Below, one piece after another: positions 19,335-28,324 of a DNA stretch of 64,000 nucleotides; position 1 is the first letter of the stretch; each line of letters opens with the position of its first letter. The notes under the pieces were generated by a model, which saw nothing but the letters and a program-made list of their open reading frames with translations, was not told the origin of the DNA and made no database searches. Source of the DNA: JACRCT01 sp049841135 (GTDB lineage Bacteria; Myxococcota; Myxococcia; Myxococcales; UBA5297); NCBI GenBank assembly GCA_049841135.1, contig JASGHK010000004.1:620001-684000 (forward strand), given 5' to 3'. The position numbers and the translations under genes are program-made.

Positions 19335-20147
19335 CTAGGACCGCAGGAACGTCGTCACCCGGTCCAGGAACTCGTCGCGGGTCGGGCGCTGGCGGATGTC
19401 GATGGTCGAGACGTCGATGGTCAGGGTCGGAATGCCGTACTTGTTCTGCATCACCTGCGTGAACGAGTTGTAGTAGCCGTTCAGGCCGCGCAGGAAGTCC
19501 TTGCCGATGCCCTTCTCCTCGACACGCCCGCGGGTGCGGATGCGCTTGAGCAGCACCTCCACGTCGGGGACGTCGAAGGCGATGACCCGGTCCGGCTTGG
19601 TGAGGTTGCGGTTCAGGCGCTCGAAGTACTCGTAGTAGAGGTCGAGCTCCGAGTTGGTCATGAAGCCCAGGCCGTGCAGATACTTCGCGAAGATCTCCGG
19701 GTCCTCGTAGAGGGTGCGGTCCTGCACGCAGCTCTTGTTGACGGTGTGGATGAGCTCGTGGTGCTCGACGCGCCGGATCAGGAACTCCAGCTGCAGCGTG
19801 AAGCTCCAGCGCTTCATGTCGGCGTAGTAGTCCTTGAGGAACCGGTTGTCGATGACCGGCTCGTCGAAGAGCTCGAAGCCCAGCCGCTGGCTGATGAGCT
19901 TGGCGGCGGTGGTCTTGCCCGACCCGATGTTGCCCGCCATGGCGATGAAGTGCTTGGGCTTGAGCTTGGCCTTGTTCACGGCTCCCTTCGCGGGGGCCGC
20001 GGCGGCTTGCGGGCTGACGAGGTTGGTGCGCACCGACGGAGGGAGGCGAGCCGAGCCGGAGGGAGCCACCTTCGTCGCCACCGCCGGAGTCACCGTCGCG
20101 TTCTTCTTGAGCTGGCCGTTCTTGGAAGCCTTCACGCGCGTCGCCAT
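19335..20147 (-). CDS. Deoxynucleoside kinase with N-terminal extension
   Basis: 270 residues. The dNK domain (about 66-270) has the P-loop GNIGSGKTT, the catalytic/base-binding QDRTLYED segment and an Arg-rich lid (KRIRTRGRVEEKGI). These enzymes phosphorylate deoxynucleosides for dNTP salvage. The first 65 residues are a basic Ala/Lys/Pro-rich extension not present in ordinary dNKs. An internal start just before the domain is possible, but codon use in the extension matches a real coding region. Confidence 0.85.
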   Translation of the reverse strand: MATRVKASKNGQLKKNATVTPAVATKVAPSGSARLPPSVRTNLVSPQAAAAPAKGAVNKAKLKPKHFIAMAGNIGSGKTTAAKLISQRLGFELFDEPVIDNRFLKDYYADMKRWSFTLQLEFLIRRVEHHELIHTVNKSCVQDRTLYEDPEIFAKYLHGLGFMTNSELDLYYEYFERLNRNLTKPDRVIAFDVPDVEVLLKRIRTRGRVEEKGIGKDFLRGLNGYYNSFTQVMQNKYGIPTLTIDVSTIDIRQRPTRDEFLDRVTTFLRS

Positions 20148-20291
20148 CCGCTGTCACCTCGGGAAGTTGGGAGCGCGGAGTAGACCACGGCGCCGCGGGG
20201 CCCGCCAAGCTGGCACGGTGGCGCTCCTCCGAGGCGCGCCAGAGCGTCCGGGCAAGCGCTCGTGCGACAATCGCGCGCGTGGAGGTCGCCC

Positions 20292-20567
20292 ATGCGAACC
20301 CTGCCCGTCGCCGCGATGGTCCTCGCCCTTGCCGCCTGCGCGCACACTGGGCCGGAGCTCGTCCAGGAGCGGCAGTTCCGGCTCGTACAATCAGAGCCGG
20401 CCGAGGGGAAATCGCAGGGCTGGCTGAAGGAGTTGCCGGAGCTCTCGGTCGAAACCGGCTCACCGTTTCGCGTGAACTTGAACTACTCCGAGCCCAGGGA
20501 GCCGTGCTCGACCTGCGGCATGGGCGACTTCGTGATTCCAGGCTGGGAACCGCGGGACGACCGCTGA
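20292..20567 (+). CDS. Small lipoprotein, unknown function
   Basis: A 91-residue protein with a short signal peptide and lipobox (LALAAC, Cys16). The mature part is polar with one late CSTCG pair. A clear RBS (GGAGG, 8 bp before the ATG) supports the start. No family is recognised. It precedes another lipoprotein on the same strand by 65 bp. Confidence 0.65.
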   Translation: MRTLPVAAMVLALAACAHTGPELVQERQFRLVQSEPAEGKSQGWLKELPELSVETGSPFRVNLNYSEPREPCSTCGMGDFVIPGWEPRDDR

Positions 20568-20632
20568 AGACCGCTCATCGCTAGCGCCGTTGCTCGCCTC
20601 GCCAGGCGAAGACGGCGTCCGGAAGGTGCCCA

Positions 20633-21397
20633 TTGCGAACGACCGTGCCACTCTTGCTGGCCTTCTCGCTGCTCGCGGGCTGCGCCACGACTCATCCAGC
20701 TCCGTTCTTCTGCGAGAGCCCTCCGGCGCATACCGCAGAGCCACCTCACCGAAGAACAGATGGCCCTGCCGGCGAGCTGACTCTTCAGCTCCTCGAGCCG
20801 CGCCTCGCGCGGCCTGAGACCGCGCCTGAGCCGAGCCGCGAGCCGGGTGATGGACTCCGGTGGCACAAGCGCGCTTGGTACGCCGAGCAGAAGCTGCGAG
20901 CCGTCGCCAACTCGGTTCCGCTGCAGAGCATCGCGTCGTCTCTGTCGAGCGCCTTGGGGATCCGCGTCGCGCTGGAGCCCGCCCTGGCCGACGCGCGAGT
21001 CTTCGTATTCCACCCCGAAACCACGGTGGACGAGTTCCTCGACGCGGTGGAGCGCCAAGCTTCCGTCCATGTCGACTACGAGCACGACGGGCTGCGCATC
21101 GAGAGCTTCGAGAGCTGGGAGGCCTACCGCGCCTCCACATTGTCCGTGGAGCCCACGAGGATTCGGCTCATGCGGATGAAGGGAGGCTACTCGGCAGAGC
21201 AGTTGGCTCAGATCTACTGCCGGAACTTCGCATCGAGCCGCGGCTCGGCCACCGCCGTGGAGGACCTGCTCATCGTCAGGGACACGCTGGACGGGCTCGC
21301 TCGCATCGAAGGCCTCAAGGACCGGATGGAGAATCCTCTGTACGCCCCATCAGCCTCCAAGCCACCCGAAGCGAAGGCCGAGGCGGGACGCGAGTGA
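20633..21397 (+). CDS. Lipoprotein with secretin/TonB N-terminal-like (STN) domain
   Basis: 254 residues from a TTG start; the lipobox LLAGC (Cys16) fixes this start. Residues about 95-165 resemble an STN/secretin N0 fold (ASSLSSALGIRVALEP, then TVDEFLDAVERQASVH). A second region (IRLMRMKGGYSAEQLA onward) resembles a secretin N1-type repeat. Such proteins act as pilotins or periplasmic partners of secretins, but no secretin is nearby. Confidence 0.6.
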   Translation: MRTTVPLLLAFSLLAGCATTHPAPFFCESPPAHTAEPPHRRTDGPAGELTLQLLEPRLARPETAPEPSREPGDGLRWHKRAWYAEQKLRAVANSVPLQSIASSLSSALGIRVALEPALADARVFVFHPETTVDEFLDAVERQASVHVDYEHDGLRIESFESWEAYRASTLSVEPTRIRLMRMKGGYSAEQLAQIYCRNFASSRGSATAVEDLLIVRDTLDGLARIEGLKDRMENPLYAPSASKPPEAKAEAGRE

Positions 21398-21408
21398 CGC
21401 CGGCGTAG

Positions 21409-22494
21409 TCAGTCGCGCAGGAAGTGGCAGGTGTACCCGCCGGGATTCTTCTGCAGGTAGTCCTGGTGGTACTCCTCGGCCAGCCAGAAGGTCGAGGCGG
21501 GGACGATCTCGGTGACGATCGGCCGCTTCCACTTGCCGCTCTTGTCCACCTTGGCCTTCACCTCCTCGGCGATCCGCTTCTGCTCCTCGCTGTGGAAGAA
21601 GATGGCCGACCGGTACTGGCTGCCGAGGTCGTTGCCCTGCCGGTTGCGCGTCGTCGGGTCGTGCATCCGGAAGAACCACTTCTCGAGCAGGTCCGCGTAC
21701 GAGACCCTGGCCGGGTCGAAGGTGATCTCCACCGACTCGGCGTGGCCGCTCAGCCCGTCGTGCGTGTCCTCGTACTTGGGATTGGCGAGCTTGCCGCCGG
21801 TGTAGCCGACTCGCGTCGAGAGCACTCCGGGGATCTTCCGCAGGATCTCCTCCATCCCCCAGAAGCACCCGCCCGCCAGGGTGGCGACCTCGGTCTGCTG
21901 CTTCGGCGCCTCCACGGCCTTCGCCGGAGTCGCCGCCGACGTCTGACCGAACAGGGACAGGAACTTGCCGTAGCCCTCCGCTTCGAGACGAGAGACGGGG
22001 ACGAACCGCAGCGACGCCGAGTTGATGCAGTAGCGCATGCCCGTCGGGGCCGGGCCGTCCGGGAACAGGTGCCCCAGGTGCGAGTCGCCGAACTTCGAGC
22101 GGACCTCGGTGCGGCTCATGCCCCAGCTGCTGTCGTTCTTGGTGGTGACGGTGCCGGACTCGATGGGACGCGTGAAGCTGGGCCAGCCAGTGCCGGAGTC
22201 GAACTTGTCGGTCGAGGAGAACAGGGGCTCGCCCGAGGCGACGTCCACGTAGATGCCGGCCTCGTGGTGGTCCCAGTAGGCGTTCTTGAACGGCGGCTCG
22301 GTGCCCTCGTTGCAGACCACCTCGAGCTGCTGGCTCGTCAGCCTGGTCTTCAGCTCCGCCTCGGACGGCTTGCGGTACTTGCCTTCCATCGCCTTTGCCT
22401 CCTGCATGCCCACCGGGGGTGGTGCGCTCGCCGCTGCTCCGAGGCCGACCGCGAGCAGGACGTCCAGCGAGACGAGCGCCGCCACGGCCTTCAT
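21409..22494 (-). CDS. Exported MsrB-MsrA methionine sulfoxide reductase fusion
   Basis: 361 residues. A signal peptide (1-24) is followed by an MsrB domain (about 40-180) with FDSGTGWPSF, SHLGHLFPDGP and the catalytic RYCINSASLRF, then an MsrA domain (about 203-361) with catalytic GGCFWG and the NPGGYTCHFLRD tail. Together they repair both diastereomers of methionine sulfoxide in secreted proteins. The two CxxC zinc pairs of typical MsrB are missing (EVRSKFGDSH where one would be), so this is the zinc-free form. Domain order MsrB-MsrA is less common than MsrA-MsrB. Confidence 0.93.
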   Translation of the reverse strand: MKAVAALVSLDVLLAVGLGAAASAPPPVGMQEAKAMEGKYRKPSEAELKTRLTSQQLEVVCNEGTEPPFKNAYWDHHEAGIYVDVASGEPLFSSTDKFDSGTGWPSFTRPIESGTVTTKNDSSWGMSRTEVRSKFGDSHLGHLFPDGPAPTGMRYCINSASLRFVPVSRLEAEGYGKFLSLFGQTSAATPAKAVEAPKQQTEVATLAGGCFWGMEEILRKIPGVLSTRVGYTGGKLANPKYEDTHDGLSGHAESVEITFDPARVSYADLLEKWFFRMHDPTTRNRQGNDLGSQYRSAIFFHSEEQKRIAEEVKAKVDKSGKWKRPIVTEIVPASTFWLAEEYHQDYLQKNPGGYTCHFLRD

Positions 22495-22654
22495 GTCGCC
22501 GCCTCCATGGGTTGGGGCCCAGGCGGTTCAGATGCCCGCCCCAGCGCCCTGGTTTCGGACCGGTCTTCCCCGGTGCGCGCGGCAGAATCGACGCAGCGCG
22601 GGGTCGAGGCGGCGCTATCCGCCGCGGAACGTCCCAGGTATCCTGCGGTCTTCT

Positions 22655-24445
22655 ATGAACTGCACCATCTGCGGGCAGCCCCTGCCCTGCGCCAAGCACT
22701 CGAACGACGACCGCACCGCCACGGGCGTCTTGGCGTCCCGAACGTCCGCCCCGGTCCTCGGCCTGGGCGACGACGTGTCCGAGCCCACCTCCAAGCGCGA
22801 CCCGCTGCTGGGCAAGACGCTGGGCGACTACGAGATCCGCAAGAAGGTCGGCGAAGGCGGGATGGGCGTCGTCTACGAGGGCTACCAGCCGCTCCTGGGC
22901 CGGCGGGTGGCCATCAAGTTCGTCCGCAAGGAGCAGGCGGACACCGCCGACCAGATCGACGCTCTGCTGGCAGAGGCCCGCACCGCCAACCTCGCGCGCC
23001 ACCGGCACATCATCGACGTGTTCGGCTTCGGCAAGCTCGAGGGCCACGGCGCCTACCTGGTCATGGAGTACCTGGAGGGCACGCCGCTCGACGAGTACAT
23101 GGTGAAGCGGGGGGCGCTGACCCCGCTGGAGACCATCAAGCTGCTCGACGAGGTCCTCTCCGCGCTCGCGGCGGCCCACGCCCGCGGGGTCATCCACCGC
23201 GACCTGAAGCCCAGCAACGTCTTCCTGGTCACCGAGGTCGGCTCGGGCCACTACGCCAAGCTGCTCGACTTCGGCCTGGCCAAGGCCGGGGCCGCGCCCA
23301 ACGGGGCCACTCCGCAGACGCACAGCGGGGTCATCGTCGGGACGCCCGAGTACATGGCCCCGGAGCAGGCGCTGGGCAAGGCCGTCTCGCCGAAGACCGA
23401 CCTGTACGCCGTGGGCATCATGGCCTTCGAGATGCTCACCGCCCGGCTGCCCTTCCCGTCCGGCGGCGTTATCGAGACGGCGATGCACCACGTCAACACG
23501 CCGGCGCCCGACGTGCGCAAGGTGGATCCCTCGGTCCCCGAGCCGCTCTCGGACCTCGTCGGCCTGCTCTTGATGAAGAACCCGGACGACCGCCCCGATG
23601 GCGCCGAGGCGGTCCGCGCGCGGCTCAAGCAGATCCAACGCCAGCTGATGATGGCCACCACGCAGAACATCCAGGCCATCAGCGTGGAGCGGACGGTGGT
23701 GCGCAAGGAGCCGCTGCTGGCCCTCGCGCCGGCCACCCCCGCTCGCCATCCCGGCCCGTCGCCCATCACGCCGGTCGACCCGACGCTCCGCCCGCGCAGC
23801 CGGGCCCCGATCTTCGCGGCAGCGGGTGTGGCGCTCGCGCTGGCGCTGGTCGGAGGCGGCTGGTGGGCCACTCGCCCCAAGGGGCCGGAAGCGGTCGCGA
23901 GCGTCGCGCCCCCGGACGACCCCGCCGTGGATCCCGAGAAGCCGGAGACGCCGCCGGTCCGGACTCCGGACCGCGCCGAGCCGCCGGAGCCTTCCGATCC
24001 CTCCGAGCCTGCCGAGCGGGCCGAGCCGTCCCAGCCAGCGACCGCGTCCCCCAGACCTGCAGCGGTGACTCCGGATCCCAAGCCGGCTGCCGTCGCAACC
24101 AAGCCCGTCGAGACCAAGAGGCCCGACCCTCGGCCGGCGACCGTCGCCTCGGCGGAGCCGAAGAAACCCGAGCCCAAGAAGGCGCCCGCGACCGCGAGCG
24201 TCGAGCCGGCCAAGGCGCCTGCGAAGGCGGAGCCCGCTGCCCTGAAGCTGAAGATGGAGTTCGGCTGGGCCGACTACTTCGTCGACGGGGCGCAGCGCGG
24301 CCACGGTACCAAGCTCGACCATCCCTTGCCGCCCGGGTTCCACAAGGTCCGCCTGACCAACCCCGAAATGCAGCCCATCGAGTTCGAGGTCACCCTCAAG
24401 CCTGGCGAGGTTTATGAGCGCACGTTCAAGCCCGCACCCAAGTAG
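22655..24445 (+). CDS. Pkn-type Ser/Thr protein kinase with PEGA-like C-terminal domain
   Basis: 596 residues. A Cys/His cluster at the N-terminus (CTICGQPLPCAKH) may bind zinc. The kinase domain (about 57-330) has the Gly-rich loop GEGGMGVVYEG, the AIKFVRK lysine, HRDLKPSN, DFGLAKA and GTPEYMAPEQ, so it should be active. A membrane helix (about 384-402) is followed by a long Pro/Ala/Glu-rich linker and a PEGA-like beta domain (about 525-596) outside the cell. This is a standard myxobacterial sensor-kinase layout. The next gene starts 6 bp downstream and probably forms an operon. Confidence 0.9.
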   Translation: MNCTICGQPLPCAKHSNDDRTATGVLASRTSAPVLGLGDDVSEPTSKRDPLLGKTLGDYEIRKKVGEGGMGVVYEGYQPLLGRRVAIKFVRKEQADTADQIDALLAEARTANLARHRHIIDVFGFGKLEGHGAYLVMEYLEGTPLDEYMVKRGALTPLETIKLLDEVLSALAAAHARGVIHRDLKPSNVFLVTEVGSGHYAKLLDFGLAKAGAAPNGATPQTHSGVIVGTPEYMAPEQALGKAVSPKTDLYAVGIMAFEMLTARLPFPSGGVIETAMHHVNTPAPDVRKVDPSVPEPLSDLVGLLLMKNPDDRPDGAEAVRARLKQIQRQLMMATTQNIQAISVERTVVRKEPLLALAPATPARHPGPSPITPVDPTLRPRSRAPIFAAAGVALALALVGGGWWATRPKGPEAVASVAPPDDPAVDPEKPETPPVRTPDRAEPPEPSDPSEPAERAEPSQPATASPRPAAVTPDPKPAAVATKPVETKRPDPRPATVASAEPKKPEPKKAPATASVEPAKAPAKAEPAALKLKMEFGWADYFVDGAQRGHGTKLDHPLPPGFHKVRLTNPEMQPIEFEVTLKPGEVYERTFKPAPK

Positions 24446-24451
24446 GTCGCC

Positions 24452-25264
24452 ATGACCACCGTCCTGCCCCTGCTGACTGCGCTGCTGCTGACCGCCACGC
24501 CCAAGCTGGATGCGGCGATCGACCTCTACCAGTCGGGCGAGTATTCGAAGGCCTTGGCGGCGCTGATGCCGCTCGTCCAGGACACCGACCTGGCGCTTCC
24601 CCAGCGCGCCCGCGCCCTGGCCTACCTGGCGGCGGCCCAGGTGGGCGCCAAGGATCTCGAGGCGGCGAAGCTGAGCTTGCGGCGTCTGGCGAAGGAGTTC
24701 CCGGATTACCGCCTGTCCGCGATGGAGTTCATGCCGGAGATCATCTCGCTGGCCGGCGATGCGCGCGCTGAACTCGAGAAGGAGACGGCCGCTGCCGCCA
24801 AGCCCGAGCCCGCCAAGCCGGATTCGCCTCCAAACACGCCCACTGCCGCCGCTCCCGCTGCTCCGGCCGCACCCGAGGTCGAGCGCTCGGTGCGAGTGCG
24901 GCTGGGCGCCTTCGGCTTCAGCGAGCCGATGGCGAAGACCATCGGTGCGGGCGCCAGCGCCGGCGTCTCCATCTCCGGCCTGGACCTGAGCGCGCGCCTT
25001 TTGCTGGGCAACCACGTCGGCTTCGGAGCCGAGGTGGGCTACCGCTTTCTGGACGGCCGCCTCCTCCAGCCGCGCCTCTCGGCGCGCTTCTCGGGCATCC
25101 CCGGTGCCGGAGCGTGGGGTGGCGGCGCCGCGGTCGGCGTGCAGTTCGCCCCCATCCGCCAGCTGTGGATTGGCGCCGAGGTGGGCGCCGAGATCTTCGC
25201 GGTGGGCAAGGGTTATCGGCCCCTGGCAATTCCCGTGGCGCTCGGCGTCGGCGCGCTTCTCTGA
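24452..25264 (+). CDS. TPR-like protein with C-terminal outer-membrane beta-barrel-like region
   Basis: 270 residues. The signal peptide is short (about 1-16). Residues 18-110 are TPR-like helices (AAIDLYQSGEYSKALAALM), a Pro/Ala linker follows, and residues about 150-270 alternate Gly, aromatic and hydrophobic residues as in small outer-membrane barrels, ending in Leu. It is coupled to the kinase gene, so it may report to or be controlled by that kinase. No enzymatic motif. Confidence 0.6.
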   Translation: MTTVLPLLTALLLTATPKLDAAIDLYQSGEYSKALAALMPLVQDTDLALPQRARALAYLAAAQVGAKDLEAAKLSLRRLAKEFPDYRLSAMEFMPEIISLAGDARAELEKETAAAAKPEPAKPDSPPNTPTAAAPAAPAAPEVERSVRVRLGAFGFSEPMAKTIGAGASAGVSISGLDLSARLLLGNHVGFGAEVGYRFLDGRLLQPRLSARFSGIPGAGAWGGGAAVGVQFAPIRQLWIGAEVGAEIFAVGKGYRPLAIPVALGVGALL

Positions 25265-25296
25265 GCCTTCCCCTTCTCCGCACCCCGGACCCATCT

Positions 25297-28185
25297 ATGA
25301 GCTCGCGCTCCTTCCTGTTCATCCTCGGCGTGCTGCCCCTCTGCGCCACCACCGCCCGCGCGGCCCCGGGACTGCTCCTCCCCGCGCCCATCTACGCCAA
25401 GCCCGGTGCAGAGCGCCCGTTCGTCGTCCGGCGGGCGCAGCTCGCGGCCGGCTTCGACGCCCACGGGGTCGCGCTCACGCTCTCCCAGGGCGACGGGATG
25501 GTCCGCGGCGTGCGCTGGAGCCTGGTCGGGACCTCGGCCCCCCAGCCGCTGCCCGAGGAGCCTCTGCCGGTGACCGTCCGCGTCCAGGAGAGAGGGAGCG
25601 ACCAGGTCACCTCCCTGCAAGGCTGGGGCGCCCTGCGCTGGCCCCAGGCGCTGCCCGGGATGGACCTCGTGTGGCGCTCGCTGCCGCAGTCCGACGAGTG
25701 GCGCGTCGAGGCCCAGGCCGGCGCCGGGTGGCGCAGCGTCGGCGTCGAGGTCGAGGGCGTCGATGCGGTGGAGCTCGACGCGGACGGCACGCTGCGCATG
25801 CGGGTCGGCGCCGGCACCCTGGTCGAGGCCGGGCTCTCCTGCACCCAGCCCGGGCTCGGGGACGAGCCGGCCCGGGTGGTCCCATGCTCCTACGGCGAGG
25901 TGCGCGAGCTGGGCGCGGGCCTGTGGCGCTACTCGGTAGAGGCAGGACCGCTGGACCGCTCGCGACCCCTGGTGGTGGACCCGTTCGTCCTCTGGTCGGT
26001 GCCGTTCGGTGGCCAAGGCATGGACGCCGTGGCCGGCGGCTGCCAGGTGAGCAACCGGAGTGTGTACGTCGTGGCGGGCCCGACCGAGTCGGACTCCTTC
26101 CCCGGGACCTCCACCTCCGGCTCGGCGGGGAACCCGGACGGCTTTGTCTCGACCATCCGGAGCGACCTCTCAGCGCTGGAGACCATGTACCTCGACGGCA
26201 ACGGGTACGACTCCGTCGCCGCGGTCGCCTGCAGCGGCTCCGCGGTCTACCTGACCGGCACGACCGCGAGCGACGATTCGGAGACCTCCGGAACGGCCAT
26301 GCCCGAAGGCGGGCGGGATGCCTTCGTCGCCAAGTTCTCGGTCCTGCCCCTGACCAAGGACGCGCTCATCTACCTGGGCACCCCCGATATCGACGAGGGC
26401 AAGGCGGTGGCGGTCAACGAGAGCATCGGCAGGGTCGCCGTCGCGGCCGCCACCGACGCGACTTGCCCCATCCCTGGCCCCAACTGCAGGCAGGCGTCGG
26501 TCTGGCTCCTCGACACCACCCTGGCTTCGACCCTCTGGTCGACCACCGTGGGCGGCAGCGGCGACGACGTGCCTCACGCGCTGGCCATCACCAACGACGC
26601 AGTGGTGCACGTGGCCGGGACGACCACCTCGGCGAGGTGGCCGGGGGCCACCGACTCCGACCAGCACGCACCGGGGCTCTTCGCCGTGACCCGCCGCCCC
26701 ACCGCCCCGCTCGTCGGCTTCCTCGCCGGGCTGAGCGCGGCCAACACCTACGCCCACTTCTCGTGGATCGGCGGGAATGAGGCGACGAACGTGACCGCGC
26801 TGGTGGCCGCGCCCGACAACTCCCTCTTCCTGGCGGGGTTCACCACGAGCGGCACGCAGGGCTTCGGCCAGGACGACGACGGCAACGACGTTCACGGCAT
26901 CTACCCCAAGGGCGACGGCGGCGTGGTGGACCAGGACCTCACGGTCGGCGGCTCGCTCGATCCGGAGACGGAGGGGTTCGTGATGAAGCTCAGCGGCTAC
27001 AGCGGCAGCGGCTGGAACCTGTGGAAGCGCGAGTGGTGCACCGCCCTGGGCGAGAAGATGAACGAGGAGATTTACGGGCTCTCGCTCAGCGACGCCGGCC
27101 TGCTGGTCTCCGGGAACATCCACGCCAGCCCGGACGCGGGCGGCTTCCGTGGCCTACCGGGCCTGCTCCCGCTCCAGACCGGGCAGTCGCCGAGCCTCGC
27201 CGACTCCTTCCTCGTGCAGCTGTCCGCGACGGGCACCTCCGCGACCTCGCGCATCTTCGGGGCGAGCGGCGACGACTTCACGGTGGGAGCGTTCGTCAGC
27301 GGCTTCGGCCGGGCCAACCCCGTCATCATGGTCGGAAGCACCACCTCCGGCGTCAACGCGACGGTCCCCTTCCCTTCCCAGGGCACGAGCTTCCCGACGG
27401 CGCCCCGCGGCGACATGGACGCCTTCGTCCTGGCGACCGACCTGACGCCCCCCGAGGCGCAGTCCGTGATGGACATCGGCGACACGACGCTCGTCGACAC
27501 CGACACGGCCTCGGGCCTCAGGGCCTGCTGGGTCTTCGCGGACAGCCAGGACGCGAAGTTCAGCTTCGAGCTGGGCTACTCGATCGTCAGCGGCGACTGC
27601 GCGACCAAGGCCGCGACCCTGGCGATCCCCTTCGTCAAGATGGGCGACCAGACCTGCGGCTCGGTCACCGGCGGCAACGTCGGGACCACCTACTACGCCG
27701 TCGTCCGGGCAGCGAACTCCACCGGGCTCTCCTCGGTCGCCTGCTCGGACGGCGTCCTGCTCCAGCCATCCGACGCAGGGACGGTCGGACCTGGCCTCGA
27801 CGCTTCGCTGCCGGCCGATGCCGCAGCCGCAGTGCCGGACGCCTCGGCTGGCCCGGACGCAGCCCTCGACCTGGATGCCTCCGGGCCCGCCGCCGACGCA
27901 GGTGGCGCCGGCAGGGATGCCTCGAGACCCGACTCCTCCGAGGAGCCCGCCGACTCCGGCAGCCTGGCCGATGCCAGCGCCGCCTCGGACAGCGGGGCGG
28001 CGAGTCCCGCGGACGCCTCGGTCATTGGCCCCGACGGCGGGCCAGCCGAGGCCGACGCCGGTGAGCCACCGCTGACGGGGGTCCTGGGCTGGTCGTGCGG
28101 CTGCGGAAGCGGTGGCGGCGCCGGTGGCTCCGGGCTCGCCTGGCTCGTCGCGCTGGCGGCGCTGCTGCGGCGACGCGGGATTTGA
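25297..28185 (+). CDS. Large secreted protein with MYXO-CTERM-like sorting tail
   Basis: 962 residues. A signal peptide (1-22, ending ARA) leads into a beta-rich N-terminal domain (about 30-235) and a region with SBBP-like beta-propeller repeats (about 240-740; recurring phrases such as VYVVAGPTESD and IMVGSTTSG). An Asp/Ala/Pro/Ser-rich linker precedes a C-terminal GWSCGCGSGGG, a hydrophobic helix and RRRGI, which is the MYXO-CTERM arrangement for processing and surface anchoring. The exported protein probably sits on the cell surface. Confidence 0.85.
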   Translation: MSSRSFLFILGVLPLCATTARAAPGLLLPAPIYAKPGAERPFVVRRAQLAAGFDAHGVALTLSQGDGMVRGVRWSLVGTSAPQPLPEEPLPVTVRVQERGSDQVTSLQGWGALRWPQALPGMDLVWRSLPQSDEWRVEAQAGAGWRSVGVEVEGVDAVELDADGTLRMRVGAGTLVEAGLSCTQPGLGDEPARVVPCSYGEVRELGAGLWRYSVEAGPLDRSRPLVVDPFVLWSVPFGGQGMDAVAGGCQVSNRSVYVVAGPTESDSFPGTSTSGSAGNPDGFVSTIRSDLSALETMYLDGNGYDSVAAVACSGSAVYLTGTTASDDSETSGTAMPEGGRDAFVAKFSVLPLTKDALIYLGTPDIDEGKAVAVNESIGRVAVAAATDATCPIPGPNCRQASVWLLDTTLASTLWSTTVGGSGDDVPHALAITNDAVVHVAGTTTSARWPGATDSDQHAPGLFAVTRRPTAPLVGFLAGLSAANTYAHFSWIGGNEATNVTALVAAPDNSLFLAGFTTSGTQGFGQDDDGNDVHGIYPKGDGGVVDQDLTVGGSLDPETEGFVMKLSGYSGSGWNLWKREWCTALGEKMNEEIYGLSLSDAGLLVSGNIHASPDAGGFRGLPGLLPLQTGQSPSLADSFLVQLSATGTSATSRIFGASGDDFTVGAFVSGFGRANPVIMVGSTTSGVNATVPFPSQGTSFPTAPRGDMDAFVLATDLTPPEAQSVMDIGDTTLVDTDTASGLRACWVFADSQDAKFSFELGYSIVSGDCATKAATLAIPFVKMGDQTCGSVTGGNVGTTYYAVVRAANSTGLSSVACSDGVLLQPSDAGTVGPGLDASLPADAAAAVPDASAGPDAALDLDASGPAADAGGAGRDASRPDSSEEPADSGSLADASAASDSGAASPADASVIGPDGGPAEADAGEPPLTGVLGWSCGCGSGGGAGGSGLAWLVALAALLRRRGI

Positions 28186-28324
28186 CGGCTCCGTTCCCAA
28201 CGCAGTCTTCCAGAACCTGGCTCGCGGCCGCGCGGGCCTCCTCAGCCTGCGGCGGGCGCTGAACCTCGCCGGGGCAGGCACCGGTCCCTGGCGCCCGTGG
28301 GGCGGGTAGCCCACAATCGGGGGC

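Noticed and set aside
21350..25294. A 1314-codon open frame on the minus strand across the kinase and Msr genes
   Set aside because: It is antisense to the kinase and partly out of frame over the MsrB-MsrA gene. Its translation is low-complexity Arg/Gly sequence.
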